From: Selenomonadaceae bacterium
GTDB lineage: Bacteria; Bacillota; Negativicutes; Selenomonadales; Selenomonadaceae
DNA length: 64,000 bases
Assembly: GCA_017614505.1 (NCBI GenBank)
Contig: JAGABT010000017.1
Span: 124,001 to 188,000 of the forward strand
Direction of reading: 5' to 3'
Below, in pieces: positions 17,651 to 26,215 of the stretch. A program made the translations under genes and the position numbers. How positions within the stretch are numbered: the first letter of the stretch is position 1; each line of letters starts with the position of its first letter. The notes below the pieces were generated by a model. The model searched no databases, was not told where the DNA came from, and saw nothing but the letters and a program-made list of their open reading frames with translations.

Positions 17651-17664
17651 GTGCGGGAAAAATT

Positions 17665-18786
17665 TCAGCTGAGCAAAGTTTTGGTGACGCTGACAAGTTC
17701 CTTGCGAATTTTAATATGCTGCGGGCAGACCTGTTCGCAGGCGCCACATTTGATACAGTCGCTGGCAGGATTTTTGCCGTGCATTTTGACGAGCCAGGTT
17801 TCCTGCTGCTTAGCGGTCTCCAGATTGCCGTACAGCGTGAAAATATTCATCGCGGTGAACGAGCCGGAAATGCCGATATTCTGCGGGCAAACCTTCGCGC
17901 AGTAGTTGCAGGTTGTGCAGGGAATTAGCGGAATGCTCGCCATAACGCGGCGCGCTTCTTCGACGGTAGCCTTTTCGGCGTCGCTGAGCGGCTGGAAATT
18001 TTCCATGTAGGACGTGTTGTTCTCCATTTGCTCAAGGTTCGACATGCCGGAAAGGACGGTGATAACGCCTTCCAGACTGGCGGCGAAACGAATTGCCCAG
18101 CTTGCGAGCGAGGCGTCGGGATTTGCCTTTTTGAAAACTTCAGCAACCTGCGCGGGCGGATTTGCCAGCAGACCGCCTTTGACCGGCTCCATGATAATGA
18201 CGGGCTTGCCGTGCTTGCGGGCGACTTCATAGACGCCGCGCGACTGAATTGCCGGATTTTCCCAGTCGGCGTAATTAATCTGCAGCTGGACAAATTCCGC
18301 CTCAGGGTGCGCGTTCAGAATTTCGTCGAGCTCTTCCGGCGTCGAATGGAACGAAAAGCCAATGTGCTTAATCTTACCGGCGGCTTTCTGCTCCTTGACG
18401 AAATTCCACAGGTCGAAGCGCTCAAAAAATTCCGTGCGATGCTCTCCAAGATTGTGCAAAAGGTAGAAATCGAAGTAACCGGCGCCGGTCTGCCTCAGCG
18501 AAGTTTCAAACTGCGCGATAGCATCTTCACGGGTCTTGCAGTTAATCCACGCGGCATTTTTCGTCGCCAGCTGAAATTTTTCGCGCGGGTATCGTTCAAC
18601 GAGCGCCTGACGAATTGCGTCCTCACTGCCTGCGTAAGCCCACGCCGTGTCAAAGTACGTGAAGCCCTTCGACAGGAACATATCCACCATCTGCTTGACC
18701 TGTTCCACGTCGATAACTTCATCTTTTCGCGGCAGGCGCATGAGCCCGAAGCCCAGCTTTTTTATATTTTCTCCCAGATAAGCCAC
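17665..18786 (-). CDS. Aldo/keto reductase with C-terminal 2x[4Fe-4S] ferredoxin domain
   Basis: A 373-residue protein. The TIM-barrel aldo/keto reductase (about 1-280) shows LGFGLMRLP, the FDTAWAYAGSE active-site region, and FYLLHN. The C-terminal part carries CTTCNYCAKVCPQ and CIKCGACEQVCPQ, each with a Cys set for a 4Fe-4S cluster. Such fusions are common in anaerobes and probably take electrons from ferredoxin-like donors; the substrate is unknown. GTG start with GGAGGG. Confidence 0.92.
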   Translation of the reverse strand: MAYLGENIKKLGFGLMRLPRKDEVIDVEQVKQMVDMFLSKGFTYFDTAWAYAGSEDAIRQALVERYPREKFQLATKNAAWINCKTREDAIAQFETSLRQTGAGYFDFYLLHNLGEHRTEFFERFDLWNFVKEQKAAGKIKHIGFSFHSTPEELDEILNAHPEAEFVQLQINYADWENPAIQSRGVYEVARKHGKPVIIMEPVKGGLLANPPAQVAEVFKKANPDASLASWAIRFAASLEGVITVLSGMSNLEQMENNTSYMENFQPLSDAEKATVEEARRVMASIPLIPCTTCNYCAKVCPQNIGISGSFTAMNIFTLYGNLETAKQQETWLVKMHGKNPASDCIKCGACEQVCPQHIKIRKELVSVTKTLLS

Positions 18787-18803
18787 GTTAATCCCTCCTG
18801 AAA

Positions 18804-18831
18804 AATATACTACACGCGGTTATTTTATCAA
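18804..18831 (-). promoter_or_regulatory. Promoter of the aldo/keto reductase gene
   Basis: On the minus strand TTGATA (18831-18826) and TATATT (18809-18804) are 16 bp apart, close to the GTG start. Confidence 0.5.
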
Positions 18832-18853
18832 AAGTTGCGGGATTTGTAAACGC

Positions 18854-20587
18854 TCACACTGTCAGAATTTTGTACAGGCTCAGCGTTTCGTTGCCGAAAT
18901 TTTCCATGAGCGGCACGAGTTCAAAGCCAGGCTCAATTTTATTTTTCTGGTGCTGATTATCGTAGACGCTTTCGACTCTTTCGCGGCTTGAACATTTGCC
19001 GTAAACCAGCCGGTAGCCGGAAATTTCTTCATCAGGCTCAATCGTGCTGATTGAAAAAACGTACTTCAGAATAAATTCCGGCAGATGAATTTTTCGGACA
19101 GTCTGCGCGCTGCTGAATTTCGCGTCGACGATAAGATATTTCACCTTGGCGGAACTGCCGAAAGCGCCGTAGTCCTCGTCAGGAGTTTCGATTTTGATGA
19201 TGAAGTCGGGGACGTAGTATGTGCCTTTGCCCTCGCCGAATCTGGAATTATTGCGGTAGAGACCTGCCGCGCTGTCAGAACTTTTCAGCGGCTTATTGTA
19301 AATGACGGGCTGATAGTAAATCGTGATTTTATTCGCGCCGTTCGAGAAGATGAATGTGTTCAGCATGTCAGTCTGCGCGTAGCGGTAGCCATTCGGCAGG
19401 CGATAATTGAATCGGAATTTTTCAAGGAGTTCGTATTCACTGGCTTTGAAATATGCGATAAACTTCAGCAGCAAATATTTTTCGTAGAGGTTCCAGTTTT
19501 TGGCGAGCTCAAGCATAAAATCTTCCCGCGCGAAATCGCAGGCGCCGCACTTGAACCATTCGTGGATACCGAGGAAAATCTGATTGTACTGCGGCACGGA
19601 TAAAAAAATTGGCGTTGGTTGTGGCGCAGGCAAATTTGTAGGCAGTGGGATTTGCAGGGCGTCGCTGTAGAGTTTGAACAGGCGGTTGAATTTTTCGCGC
19701 AGAGTGGAAATTTTTTCGAGCGTCGACTCCGACCAGCGCAGTAAATATTGCGCAGAATTTATGTAGTCCTCGTCGAAGTTTAGATTTTTTGAAATGGCGC
19801 GTTTCTCATAATTGTCGTACAGGCTGGAAAGGTCGGCGGAAATTTTCTGCAGGAAGCCGAGCACTGCGCGATTTTCGTAAGTGTCGCGGGAATGGACATT
19901 TTTAAGCGTCAAAGTTTTCTGGGGCTGGAAGACGCGCCCGCCGATTCTGACGCCGACGGTACTTTTAACCTGCGCGAGATTTTCTGGGTGAGCGGCGATG
20001 TACTGGAGCGCGGCGGGCGTAACCTGCTGGAGTTTCTCGAAGCTGTCGAGCGCGGGAACTTTCTCAGTCTTGAAGCGGCAGTTCGCCTTGAAGTAGCTGT
20101 AATTTTTCTCGTAGGCGGCGGCAATATTTTCAGCGAGCCGGAGCCTTTCTTCCAAATTTTTGACGCTGGATTTTTTTCTACCGGCAAGCGCGCGGGAACT
20201 TAAATCGCCGTCGCGCAGAAATTCTTCGTGGTTCTCGTAAATGTAGTCAACCATTGCGCGGACGGAATCGCTTAGAGCGTCGTTCTTAACAAGCACCGGC
20301 AGAAATTCAGAATGAAGATTCACAACCTGCCCGTCGTTGAGCTCCACGATAAAACTCAGCTGCGCGAAACCGTAGCAGTCCTGAAAAATTCTGCCGGAAC
20401 TAAAAAATTGCTCGCCGTTGACGTACGCGGAAAAATTTTTGATGCCGTCCAGCTTGAACTTGAGCGCGTATTTCCAGTCGCAGTAAAGAAAATGATTTTC
20501 GTCGATGGAATCAGTCGTGCCGTCGGTCAGCTTAACGTCAAAGGAATTTTTGTTTTGGGGCGTGATTGTCAAAAGGTATTCAGCCAT
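18854..20587 (-). CDS. DUF2357/McrC-like nuclease subunit
   Basis: A 577-residue protein. A beta-rich N-terminal region is followed by a helical middle (EERLRLAENIAAAYEKNYSYFK) and a C-terminal PD-(D/E)xK-type nuclease core: YYVPDFIIKI, then VKYLIVDAKFS supplying D.AK. This fits the DUF2357 restriction-endonuclease-like family that pairs with McrB-like ATPases. It starts 9 bp after the ATPase gene, so the two form one unit. By analogy with McrBC it would cut modified or foreign DNA. The recognised mark cannot be told from sequence. Confidence 0.75.
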   Translation of the reverse strand: MAEYLLTITPQNKNSFDVKLTDGTTDSIDENHFLYCDWKYALKFKLDGIKNFSAYVNGEQFFSSGRIFQDCYGFAQLSFIVELNDGQVVNLHSEFLPVLVKNDALSDSVRAMVDYIYENHEEFLRDGDLSSRALAGRKKSSVKNLEERLRLAENIAAAYEKNYSYFKANCRFKTEKVPALDSFEKLQQVTPAALQYIAAHPENLAQVKSTVGVRIGGRVFQPQKTLTLKNVHSRDTYENRAVLGFLQKISADLSSLYDNYEKRAISKNLNFDEDYINSAQYLLRWSESTLEKISTLREKFNRLFKLYSDALQIPLPTNLPAPQPTPIFLSVPQYNQIFLGIHEWFKCGACDFAREDFMLELAKNWNLYEKYLLLKFIAYFKASEYELLEKFRFNYRLPNGYRYAQTDMLNTFIFSNGANKITIYYQPVIYNKPLKSSDSAAGLYRNNSRFGEGKGTYYVPDFIIKIETPDEDYGAFGSSAKVKYLIVDAKFSSAQTVRKIHLPEFILKYVFSISTIEPDEEISGYRLVYGKCSSRERVESVYDNQHQKNKIEPGFELVPLMENFGNETLSLYKILTV

Positions 20588-20596
20588 AGTGCCGCC

Positions 20597-22327
20597 TCAC
20601 GCGAAAAATCTGTAGTAGCCCAAATTTTTTTCGCCGCGTTCGATAATTCGCTGGAGGATTTTTTCGGATCTGGCGAGCTTGTAAGCGGCGCAAGTTTTCT
20701 GGAAATCGAGGAGCCAGGCTTTGAATTTATCATCGCTGCCCTGAATTTTGGGGAGAATTTTCTGAGCGACGGCGTAATCGAGGGCGTTGCCCCTGCCTAT
20801 GAATTTTTCAGCGACGGCGAAATATTTCTGAATGGCAAGCTGGACGCGCGGGCTGACTGAAAAACCGGCGACCTTCATCTTGCTGACGAGTACGCCGTAA
20901 GCGTCGGCGGGGAAATTTTTAAAATCGGGGTTGGGCGGATTGAAGGCGTCGCGCAGATTTTGCCACGAAATAATTTCGACTTCGCTGGCAGGAATTTTAG
21001 CGGCGGCGGGCAGAGTTTTAACGTCGAAGTCTGGCAGCGTGATAATGCAGGCGCGGTCGATAAGGCGGGGCGAAAGTTCCTCGGTGGTATGGTCGTTGTT
21101 AATCGTCGCCACGAAGCGCAGGGTTTCCGGCACGAGGAAAATGTAATCCGAGCCGAGGTTGACGCTGGAATTTTCGTCCAGTTCATCGCAGAGGTTCATG
21201 AAGTCCGACCAGTAATATTCCATCGGGCTGAGATTCGCCTCGTCGAGCAGTACGACAAAGGGCAGGCTGGAATTTTTATTTTCGGCGCTCAAAAGGCGCA
21301 GCGCGTCGTAAATGCGGCGGTTGCTCTTGTCGAAGGTTTTGGAAAGCGGATTGTAGTAGCCGACGAAATCGCGCTTGGAAGTCCAGCCCTTCTCCACGGA
21401 AATTGGAATGTAGCGTCCAGCGCGAGGGGCGTCAACGGCGGCGGCGATTTTGTTCAAGCCGAGAATTTCCGCGAACAGGTTGCAGATTGAAGTTTTGCCG
21501 CAGCCAGGTTCGCCGTAAAAGACCGTGAGAAAATTTTGCGTCAGGCAAATGGCAATGTTGAGAATATCTTCCTCGCTGTAGCTGGGGCGCGCCAGCCCAA
21601 TCATGCGGCAAAGATAATCTTTGAGTTCGGCGGAAGATTTGGGCGCGGGCTTAACGGCGGCGATTTTTTCAGCCAGCGCTTTATCCTGCTCTTTTAGATT
21701 TTCAGCGTTCCAGTTAGCGGCGGCGTCGAGCATTCTATTTGCCATGAAACCGTCGAAGGCGATGCTTACAATTTCATCACGGCTGCTTTCCAGCAATTTG
21801 TCGAACTGCCGCTCAAACGTTTTATTTGTGCGACGCAAAACACGTTCGCGTTCTTCGAGATAGCTTATGGTATCCTGCAAATGGATTTTTTTGTTAGCGG
21901 CATCCAACTCGGCAGTCAGGCTCGCAATTTTCGCCTCGTATTCGTTTTTCGTCATTACATCAGCTTCCTTTTCAATTTCGTTCAAAATATTTTCGTCCTC
22001 TACGCGGCGGATTTTTTTATTTTCGATAAACCTTACGTAGTCGATTTTATAACCGTTCTGCCTAATCTTTTTTCCAGGGTAGGTGTAATCCGGCTCCAAA
22101 TCCTTCAGCTCGAACTCAAAAGTAATCAGCGATTTATCGGTAAAAAAATATTCGGGAGCGTTCCTTTCAGAAAAATACAGCCAGATAATTCCTTCGTCAG
22201 ACTTCGGCAACAAATTTTTACAGTCAGCGTCGGTTAAATTTTTCAGCCTGGAGTCTTGAACTTCAGCGAGCGGCTTAAAATAAAAACCGGCAGGGACATT
22301 TCTGACGCAGCCTAAATAAACTCCCAT
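20597..22327 (-). CDS. McrB-like AAA+ NTPase with N-terminal recognition domain and coiled coil
   Basis: A 576-residue protein. An N-terminal domain (1-120, with IIWLYFSERNAPEYFF) of no family I recognise is followed by a coiled coil (about 125-190) and an AAA+ motor. Walker A is EPGCGKTS, Walker B VVLLDEANLSPMEYYW, then VATINNDHTTEELSPRLIDRA, resembling the McrB N..D sensor motif with trailing Arg residues. It is the likely motor subunit of the McrC-like nuclease downstream. GGAGGAG precedes the ATG, and a terminator for the upstream tyrA gene lies just before it. Confidence 0.75.
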   Translation of the reverse strand: MGVYLGCVRNVPAGFYFKPLAEVQDSRLKNLTDADCKNLLPKSDEGIIWLYFSERNAPEYFFTDKSLITFEFELKDLEPDYTYPGKKIRQNGYKIDYVRFIENKKIRRVEDENILNEIEKEADVMTKNEYEAKIASLTAELDAANKKIHLQDTISYLEERERVLRRTNKTFERQFDKLLESSRDEIVSIAFDGFMANRMLDAAANWNAENLKEQDKALAEKIAAVKPAPKSSAELKDYLCRMIGLARPSYSEEDILNIAICLTQNFLTVFYGEPGCGKTSICNLFAEILGLNKIAAAVDAPRAGRYIPISVEKGWTSKRDFVGYYNPLSKTFDKSNRRIYDALRLLSAENKNSSLPFVVLLDEANLSPMEYYWSDFMNLCDELDENSSVNLGSDYIFLVPETLRFVATINNDHTTEELSPRLIDRACIITLPDFDVKTLPAAAKIPASEVEIISWQNLRDAFNPPNPDFKNFPADAYGVLVSKMKVAGFSVSPRVQLAIQKYFAVAEKFIGRGNALDYAVAQKILPKIQGSDDKFKAWLLDFQKTCAAYKLARSEKILQRIIERGEKNLGYYRFFA

Positions 22328-22341
22328 AACTCCTCCTAAAG

Positions 22342-22372
22342 AAAAAGGCGCGGCATTGAACCGCGCCGGAAA
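22342..22372 (-). terminator. Terminator after tyrA
   Basis: Perfect 7-bp stem GGCGCGG/CCGCGCC with loop TTCAATG on the minus strand, followed by TTTTTC. It ends the aroF-tyrA unit just before the McrBC-like pair. Confidence 0.75.
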
Positions 22373-22375
22373 AAA

Positions 22376-23266
22376 TCAGTTCGGATCGAATTTGCGCTCG
22401 ACGGTCATTAAAATTTCGTCGCGGCGCGCTTTGGATTGAGCAAAATAATCGTGAACAGCCTGCCTGTCGCCCGCGTCAATCGCGCGTATGACTTCGCCGA
22501 GAATATTCTGAAGGTCGCGCAGATTGGCGGAAATGGCGTCGGCGTTTGTCATGCAAATATCCGCCCACATGTCGGCGTTGGAGCTGGCGATTCGCGTGGT
22601 ATCCTTGAATCCGCCGCCGATAAGTTTCAAACACGAATCCAAATCGTCGCCTGCGTGATTGAGCAGAGTTACCAGCGCCGCCGCCGCAATGTGCGGAACG
22701 TGGCTGATAATCGAGGCGCAGCGGTCGTGCTTTTCAATGTCAAGCGTCATGAAATTGGCTTCAGTCAGCCGGAGAATGCTCATAAGCTTTTCGCGGACTT
22801 CAGCGGGCGCGCCGGTATTCTCAACAATCACGTAAGCTTTATTTTTGAACAGGTCGGCTTTGGCGGCTTCGACGCCGGATTTTTCGCGCCCAGTCATCGG
22901 GTGACCGGCGACGTAGTAAATATCTGGAGGCAGAATTTTTTGGAGTTCGTCCCAGATAAATTTTTTGGTACTGCCAGCGTCGGTGAGAATTGCGCCGGAT
23001 TTTAAGTGCGGCAGAATTTTTTTAACCATTGGAACGATTTGGAGAACGGGCGGGCTGAGGTAGACAATATCCGCGCCGCCGACAACTTTTTCAACGTCCG
23101 AGCTGGCAAAGTCAACCGCGCCGAGTTCAACCGCCGCTTTCATGGATTTTTCGGTGCGGCAGAGACCCGTTATAAAAATTTCGGTGCCGAGTTTTTCCTT
23201 AAGACACAGCCCCAGCGAGCCGCCAATCAAGCCGACGCCGATAATCGCAAGTTTCGTAACGCTCAT
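22376..23266 (-). CDS. tyrA: Prephenate dehydrogenase
   Basis: A 296-residue enzyme oxidising prephenate to 4-hydroxyphenylpyruvate for tyrosine synthesis. The Rossmann motif [12 protein letters not shown] is at the start; YLSPPVLQI, the conserved [17 protein letters not shown] and [13 protein letters not shown] are present. No C-terminal ACT domain. Its start overlaps the DAHP synthase stop by 4 bp. Confidence 0.93.
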   Translation of the reverse strand: MSVTKLAIIGVGLIGGSLGLCLKEKLGTEIFITGLCRTEKSMKAAVELGAVDFASSDVEKVVGGADIVYLSPPVLQIVPMVKKILPHLKSGAILTDAGSTKKFIWDELQKILPPDIYYVAGHPMTGREKSGVEAAKADLFKNKAYVIVENTGAPAEVREKLMSILRLTEANFMTLDIEKHDRCASIISHVPHIAAAALVTLLNHAGDDLDSCLKLIGGGFKDTTRIASSNADMWADICMTNADAISANLRDLQNILGEVIRAIDAGDRQAVHDYFAQSKARRDEILMTVERKFDPN

Positions 23267-24276
23267 ATCGTGCGCCCGACCGCCTTTGCAATATCGCCGA
23301 GATTCGCCATTAAATCTTTGAACTGCGCGGGCGTAAGGGACTGGTTGCCGTCAGACCACGCGCGCTCAGGGTTCGGGTGAACTTCAATCATCAGCGCATC
23401 GGCGCCGACGGCGATAGACGCGCGAGCCATTGGCGCAACCATGGGACGCCTGCCGGTACCGTGGCTGGGGTCGGCGACAATCGGCAGGTGCGAAAGTTCC
23501 TTGATAGCGGCGATGGCGCTCAAATCCATGGTGTTGCGCGTGAAAGTTTCGTAGGTGCGAATGCCGCGCTCGCAGAACATGACATTTTCGTTGCCGCCGG
23601 TCATAATGTATTCCGCCGCGTTGAGCCACTCGCTGATTGTGGCGGAAAGTCCGCGCTTGAGCATGACGGGCTTTTTCGCGCTGCCGAGAGCTTTGAGCAT
23701 CTGGAAATTCTGCATGTTGCGCGCGCCGACCTGGAGAATGTCAGCGTACTCTTCAATCATCGGAATATCTTCGCGGTCGACGACTTCAGTAACAACTTTC
23801 AAGCCGAACTCGTCTGCCGCGTCGCGCAGGATTTTCAAGCCTTCCTCTCCAAGACCCTGAAAGTCATAGGGGGAAGTGCGGGGCTTGAAAGCGCCGCCGC
23901 GCAGAATTTTGGCACCGGCTTCCTTGACGGCGCGGGCGGCTTCGCGAACCTGTTCGAGCGATTCAACGGCGCAGGGACCAGCCATTACAACAATTTCCTT
24001 GCCGCCAATTTCCACGCCATCCACGTCGATAACGGTATCCTGCGGGTGGAAATCGCGGCTGACGAGCTTGTATTTTTCGGTAATGCGGACGGTTTTTTCA
24101 ACGCCAGTCATCATTTCCATTTCGAGGTTGGCGATAATTTTTTTGTCACCGATAACGCCGACGATAGTGCGTTCGTCGCCCGTTGAAAGGTGCGTGCGCA
24201 GGTTCAGCGATTCAAGCTTCTTGATAACGTCCTGCAGATTTTCTTTGGTCGCAAGCGGCGACATTACAACAATCAT
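23263..24276 (-). CDS. aroF: 3-deoxy-7-phosphoheptulonate synthase (type I-beta)
   Basis: The 337-residue first enzyme of the shikimate pathway (PEP + erythrose 4-phosphate). A ~75-residue N-terminal regulatory domain ([20 protein letters not shown]) precedes the barrel, which shows [30 protein letters not shown] and [10 protein letters not shown]. The start is ATG at 24276 behind AAGGGG; a longer upstream frame lacks a ribosome site. Grouped with tyrA, so regulation by tyrosine is plausible. Confidence 0.95.
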   Translation of the reverse strand: MIVVMSPLATKENLQDVIKKLESLNLRTHLSTGDERTIVGVIGDKKIIANLEMEMMTGVEKTVRITEKYKLVSRDFHPQDTVIDVDGVEIGGKEIVVMAGPCAVESLEQVREAARAVKEAGAKILRGGAFKPRTSPYDFQGLGEEGLKILRDAADEFGLKVVTEVVDREDIPMIEEYADILQVGARNMQNFQMLKALGSAKKPVMLKRGLSATISEWLNAAEYIMTGGNENVMFCERGIRTYETFTRNTMDLSAIAAIKELSHLPIVADPSHGTGRRPMVAPMARASIAVGADALMIEVHPNPERAWSDGNQSLTPAQFKDLMANLGDIAKAVGRTI

Positions 24277-24319
24277 TTGAAATTTCCCCTTCTGTAAAAA
24301 AAGTTTAACGGCAGCAGAA

Positions 24320-24348
24320 ATTTTAGCACTTATTGCATATCTGCGCAA
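24320..24348 (-). promoter_or_regulatory. Promoter of aroF-tyrA
   Basis: On the minus strand TTGCGC (24348-24343) and TAAAAT (24325-24320) are 17 bp apart. No T-box or attenuator structure is evident in the short leader. Confidence 0.6.
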
Positions 24349-24464
24349 CTTTATTTTTTCGATAACCTGCGCGAATGACTTCAATTAAAACAAAGAATTT
24401 TCTTTTTGCGCGCGCAGTCATTAAAATATATGGAGTTTTTTTAATTTACGAGGTGGTAAATTTC

Positions 24465-24839
24465 ATGGGACATCCTGTAACAACGAATCCGTTCATAATC
24501 ATGATGATTAACATGACGGTTGTATTTATCGTGCTGATCTCGCTGAACTTTTTGATTCAGCTGATACACAAAATCGACCCGACGAAGCCGCCGGAAGTCA
24601 AAGACATCGACGAGGCGACCGAAGCTGATGAAACCGCCGCGATAATCGCTAAGCTGAAGGAAAATCCTGCGCCGGAGCCGGTTGTCGAGGAAGGAATTTC
24701 GCCGGAAGTCATAGCGGCAATATCCGCGGCGATAGCGTGCTGCGGAATTTCTGGGCAGGTTCGCGCGGTGCGAATCGTGAATGACAATAAATCCGCGTGG
24801 CGGCAGAATGCGCTTGCGAGCGGCTTGACGAACGTCTGA
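24465..24839 (+). CDS. OadG/MmdD-like small subunit of Na+-pumping decarboxylase
   Basis: A 124-residue protein: one N-terminal membrane helix (MMINMTVVFIVLISLNFLIQ), an acidic/Pro linker (NPAPEPVVEEG) and a C-terminal segment ending SAWRQNALASGL with the conserved Trp. This is the architecture of the gamma/delta subunit that anchors the complex. The start is ATG at 24465 behind GAGGTGG. Next to the beta subunit; the alpha and biotin-carrier genes are not in the window. Confidence 0.8.
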   Translation: MGHPVTTNPFIIMMINMTVVFIVLISLNFLIQLIHKIDPTKPPEVKDIDEATEADETAAIIAKLKENPAPEPVVEEGISPEVIAAISAAIACCGISGQVRAVRIVNDNKSAWRQNALASGLTNV

Positions 24840-24852
24840 GGAGGGAATTTGG

Positions 24853-25986
24853 TTGGAATTTTTTAACGCATTTTCGGTATCGCTGCAATCCGTCTGGAAC
24901 GACAGCGGATTTTCGGCGTTCACCGTCGGCAACGGGATAATGATACTGGTTGGGCTGGCGCTCCTGTACATGGCGTTCGTGAAGGAATTTGAGCCGCTGC
25001 TTCTGGGACCGATAGCCTTCGGCTGCATACTGGCGAACTTCCCGAACACGGGATTTTTCGGCGACGAAATGAACGTCATGCAGGCGATTCGGTACGGGAT
25101 AAACTACGAAATTTTTCCGCCGCTGATATTTTTAGGAATTGGCGCAATGACTGACTTTGGACCACTGCTGGCGAGACCTTCGACGCTGTTACTGGGTGCG
25201 GCGGCGCAGATTGGCGTATTCGTCGCGCTGGCTGGCGCAATGATTCTGGGCTTCAACATAAACGAGGCGGCGGCGATAGGAATAATTGGCGGCGCGGATG
25301 GACCTACTTCGATTTACCTTTCGATAAAGCTGGCGCCGCATTTGCTTGGGGCGATAGCGGTCGCGGCGTATACGTACATGTCGCTGGTGCCGATGATTCA
25401 GCCGCCGATAATGAAGGCGTTGACTACGCAGAAAGAGCGCGAAATCGTCATGACGGAGCTGCGTCCCGTGACGAAATTTGAGCGCGTGGTATTCCCGATT
25501 GTTGTCACGATTTTTATCAGCCTGCTCCTGCCGCCAATCGCGGCGCTGCTGGGAATGCTTATGCTCGGCAACCTCCTGCGCGAGAGTGGCGTTACCGACA
25601 GGCTGAGTGATACCGCGCAGAACGCGCTGTGCAATATCGTTACGATTTTCCTCGCGACGGGTACTGGCATGACGATGAACGCGGACGATTTTCTTGTGCC
25701 GCAGACGCTGCTGATAATCTGCCTCGGTCTGGTTGCGTTTATGGGCGGCACGGCTGGCGGCGTGATTTTTGGAAAGATTATGTGCAGAATGACGGGCTGG
25801 AAGGTTAATCCGCTCATTGGCTCGGCGGGCGTCTCGGCAGTGCCTATGGCGGCGCGCGTCAGCCAGATTGTCGGTATGAAGTCTAAGCCAGGCAACTATC
25901 TGCTTATGCATGCGATGGGACCGAATGTAGCTGGCGTTATTGGTACGGCTGTTGCGGCTGGTACGATGCTGGCTATGCTGAAGTAA
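24853..25986 (+). CDS. oadB: Sodium ion-translocating decarboxylase beta subunit
   Basis: A 377-residue membrane protein of the OadB/MmdB/GcdB family that couples biotin decarboxylation to Na+ export. It has about ten hydrophobic segments, the conserved IGIIGGADGPTSIYLS with the essential Asp, and AGVSAVPMAARV, ending GTAVAAGTMLAMLK. TTG start behind GAGGAGGG, 13 bp after the small subunit. Whether the substrate is oxaloacetate, methylmalonyl-CoA or glutaconyl-CoA cannot be decided without the alpha subunit. Confidence 0.9.
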   Translation: MEFFNAFSVSLQSVWNDSGFSAFTVGNGIMILVGLALLYMAFVKEFEPLLLGPIAFGCILANFPNTGFFGDEMNVMQAIRYGINYEIFPPLIFLGIGAMTDFGPLLARPSTLLLGAAAQIGVFVALAGAMILGFNINEAAAIGIIGGADGPTSIYLSIKLAPHLLGAIAVAAYTYMSLVPMIQPPIMKALTTQKEREIVMTELRPVTKFERVVFPIVVTIFISLLLPPIAALLGMLMLGNLLRESGVTDRLSDTAQNALCNIVTIFLATGTGMTMNADDFLVPQTLLIICLGLVAFMGGTAGGVIFGKIMCRMTGWKVNPLIGSAGVSAVPMAARVSQIVGMKSKPGNYLLMHAMGPNVAGVIGTAVAAGTMLAMLK

Positions 25987-25993
25987 TTTTTCC

Positions 25994-26063
25994 GGCACGG
26001 CGGTTGCAGTAAATTCTCCTGCTCGTCGAATTTACAGGAACAATGCTGGCAATGCTGAAATAA
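25994..26063 (+). pseudogene. Relict second oadB 3' end interrupted by the 25-nt palindromic module
   Basis: The bases code for GTAVA then AGTMLAMLK and TAA, the same residues that end oadB just upstream. The codon for the second Ala of the AA pair is split by a 25-nt insert (26010-26034). Against oadB there are eight third-position changes and no amino-acid change, so it is not a fresh duplication. Confidence 0.75.
26010..26034 (-). repeat. 25-nt module with 7-bp terminal inverted repeats, solo copy
   Basis: Ends are TAAATTC and GAATTTA, with GACGAGCAGGA between them on the minus strand. The same module, with C/G as terminal bases, sits inside elements D (35305-35329) and G (57312-57336). 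It is flanked by CAG on both sides. Confidence 0.8.
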
Positions 26064-26071
26064 AAAAATTT

Positions 26072-26108
26072 GTGGCGCTGTTGCAGAAATGCGGCGGCGC
26101 TTTTTTTG
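26072..26108 (+). terminator. Terminator after the oadGB unit
   Basis: GGCGCTGTTGCA pairs with TGCGGCGGCGCT around GAAA (one or two wobbles), followed by seven T. Confidence 0.75.
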
Positions 26109-26117
26109 TTGGCAAGA

Positions 26118-26137
26118 TTAAAATTTGATTAAAATTT
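26118..26137 (+). promoter_or_regulatory. Direct-repeat operator upstream of the RTX gene
   Basis: Two perfect TTAAAATTT copies with GA between them, an 11-bp period, ending 10 bp before the -35 of the RTX promoter. OmpR/PhoB-type regulators bind such direct repeats. A near-identical pair lies before the neighbouring two-component operon. Confidence 0.6.
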
Positions 26138-26138
26138 A

Positions 26139-26152
26139 TGCAAGCACTTGCA
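26139..26152. promoter_or_regulatory. Palindrome TGCAAG-CA-CTTGCA overlapping the RTX -35
   Basis: A perfect 6-bp inverted repeat with a 2-bp centre; its right arm covers most of the -35. Protein binding here would be expected to block the promoter. The binding factor is unknown. Confidence 0.5.
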
Positions 26153-26174
26153 AAATGGGGGGGGGTAGTATAAT
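26148..26174 (+). promoter_or_regulatory. RTX promoter with a G9 tract in its spacer
   Basis: TTGCAA (26148-26153) and a perfect TATAAT (26169-26174) are only 15 bp apart. Nine of those bases (26157-26165) are a pure G run. Gain of two G would give the optimal 17 bp, so tract length could set promoter strength. Confidence 0.7.
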
Positions 26175-26215
26175 TATCCTGTATAAGGGTTTTTTGCAGG
26201 AAGGAGCAGATTTTT

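Noticed and set aside
24277..24464. T-box, attenuator or riboswitch between aroF and oadG
   Set aside because: Only a clear minus-strand promoter is seen; no long conserved leader or terminator/antiterminator pair.
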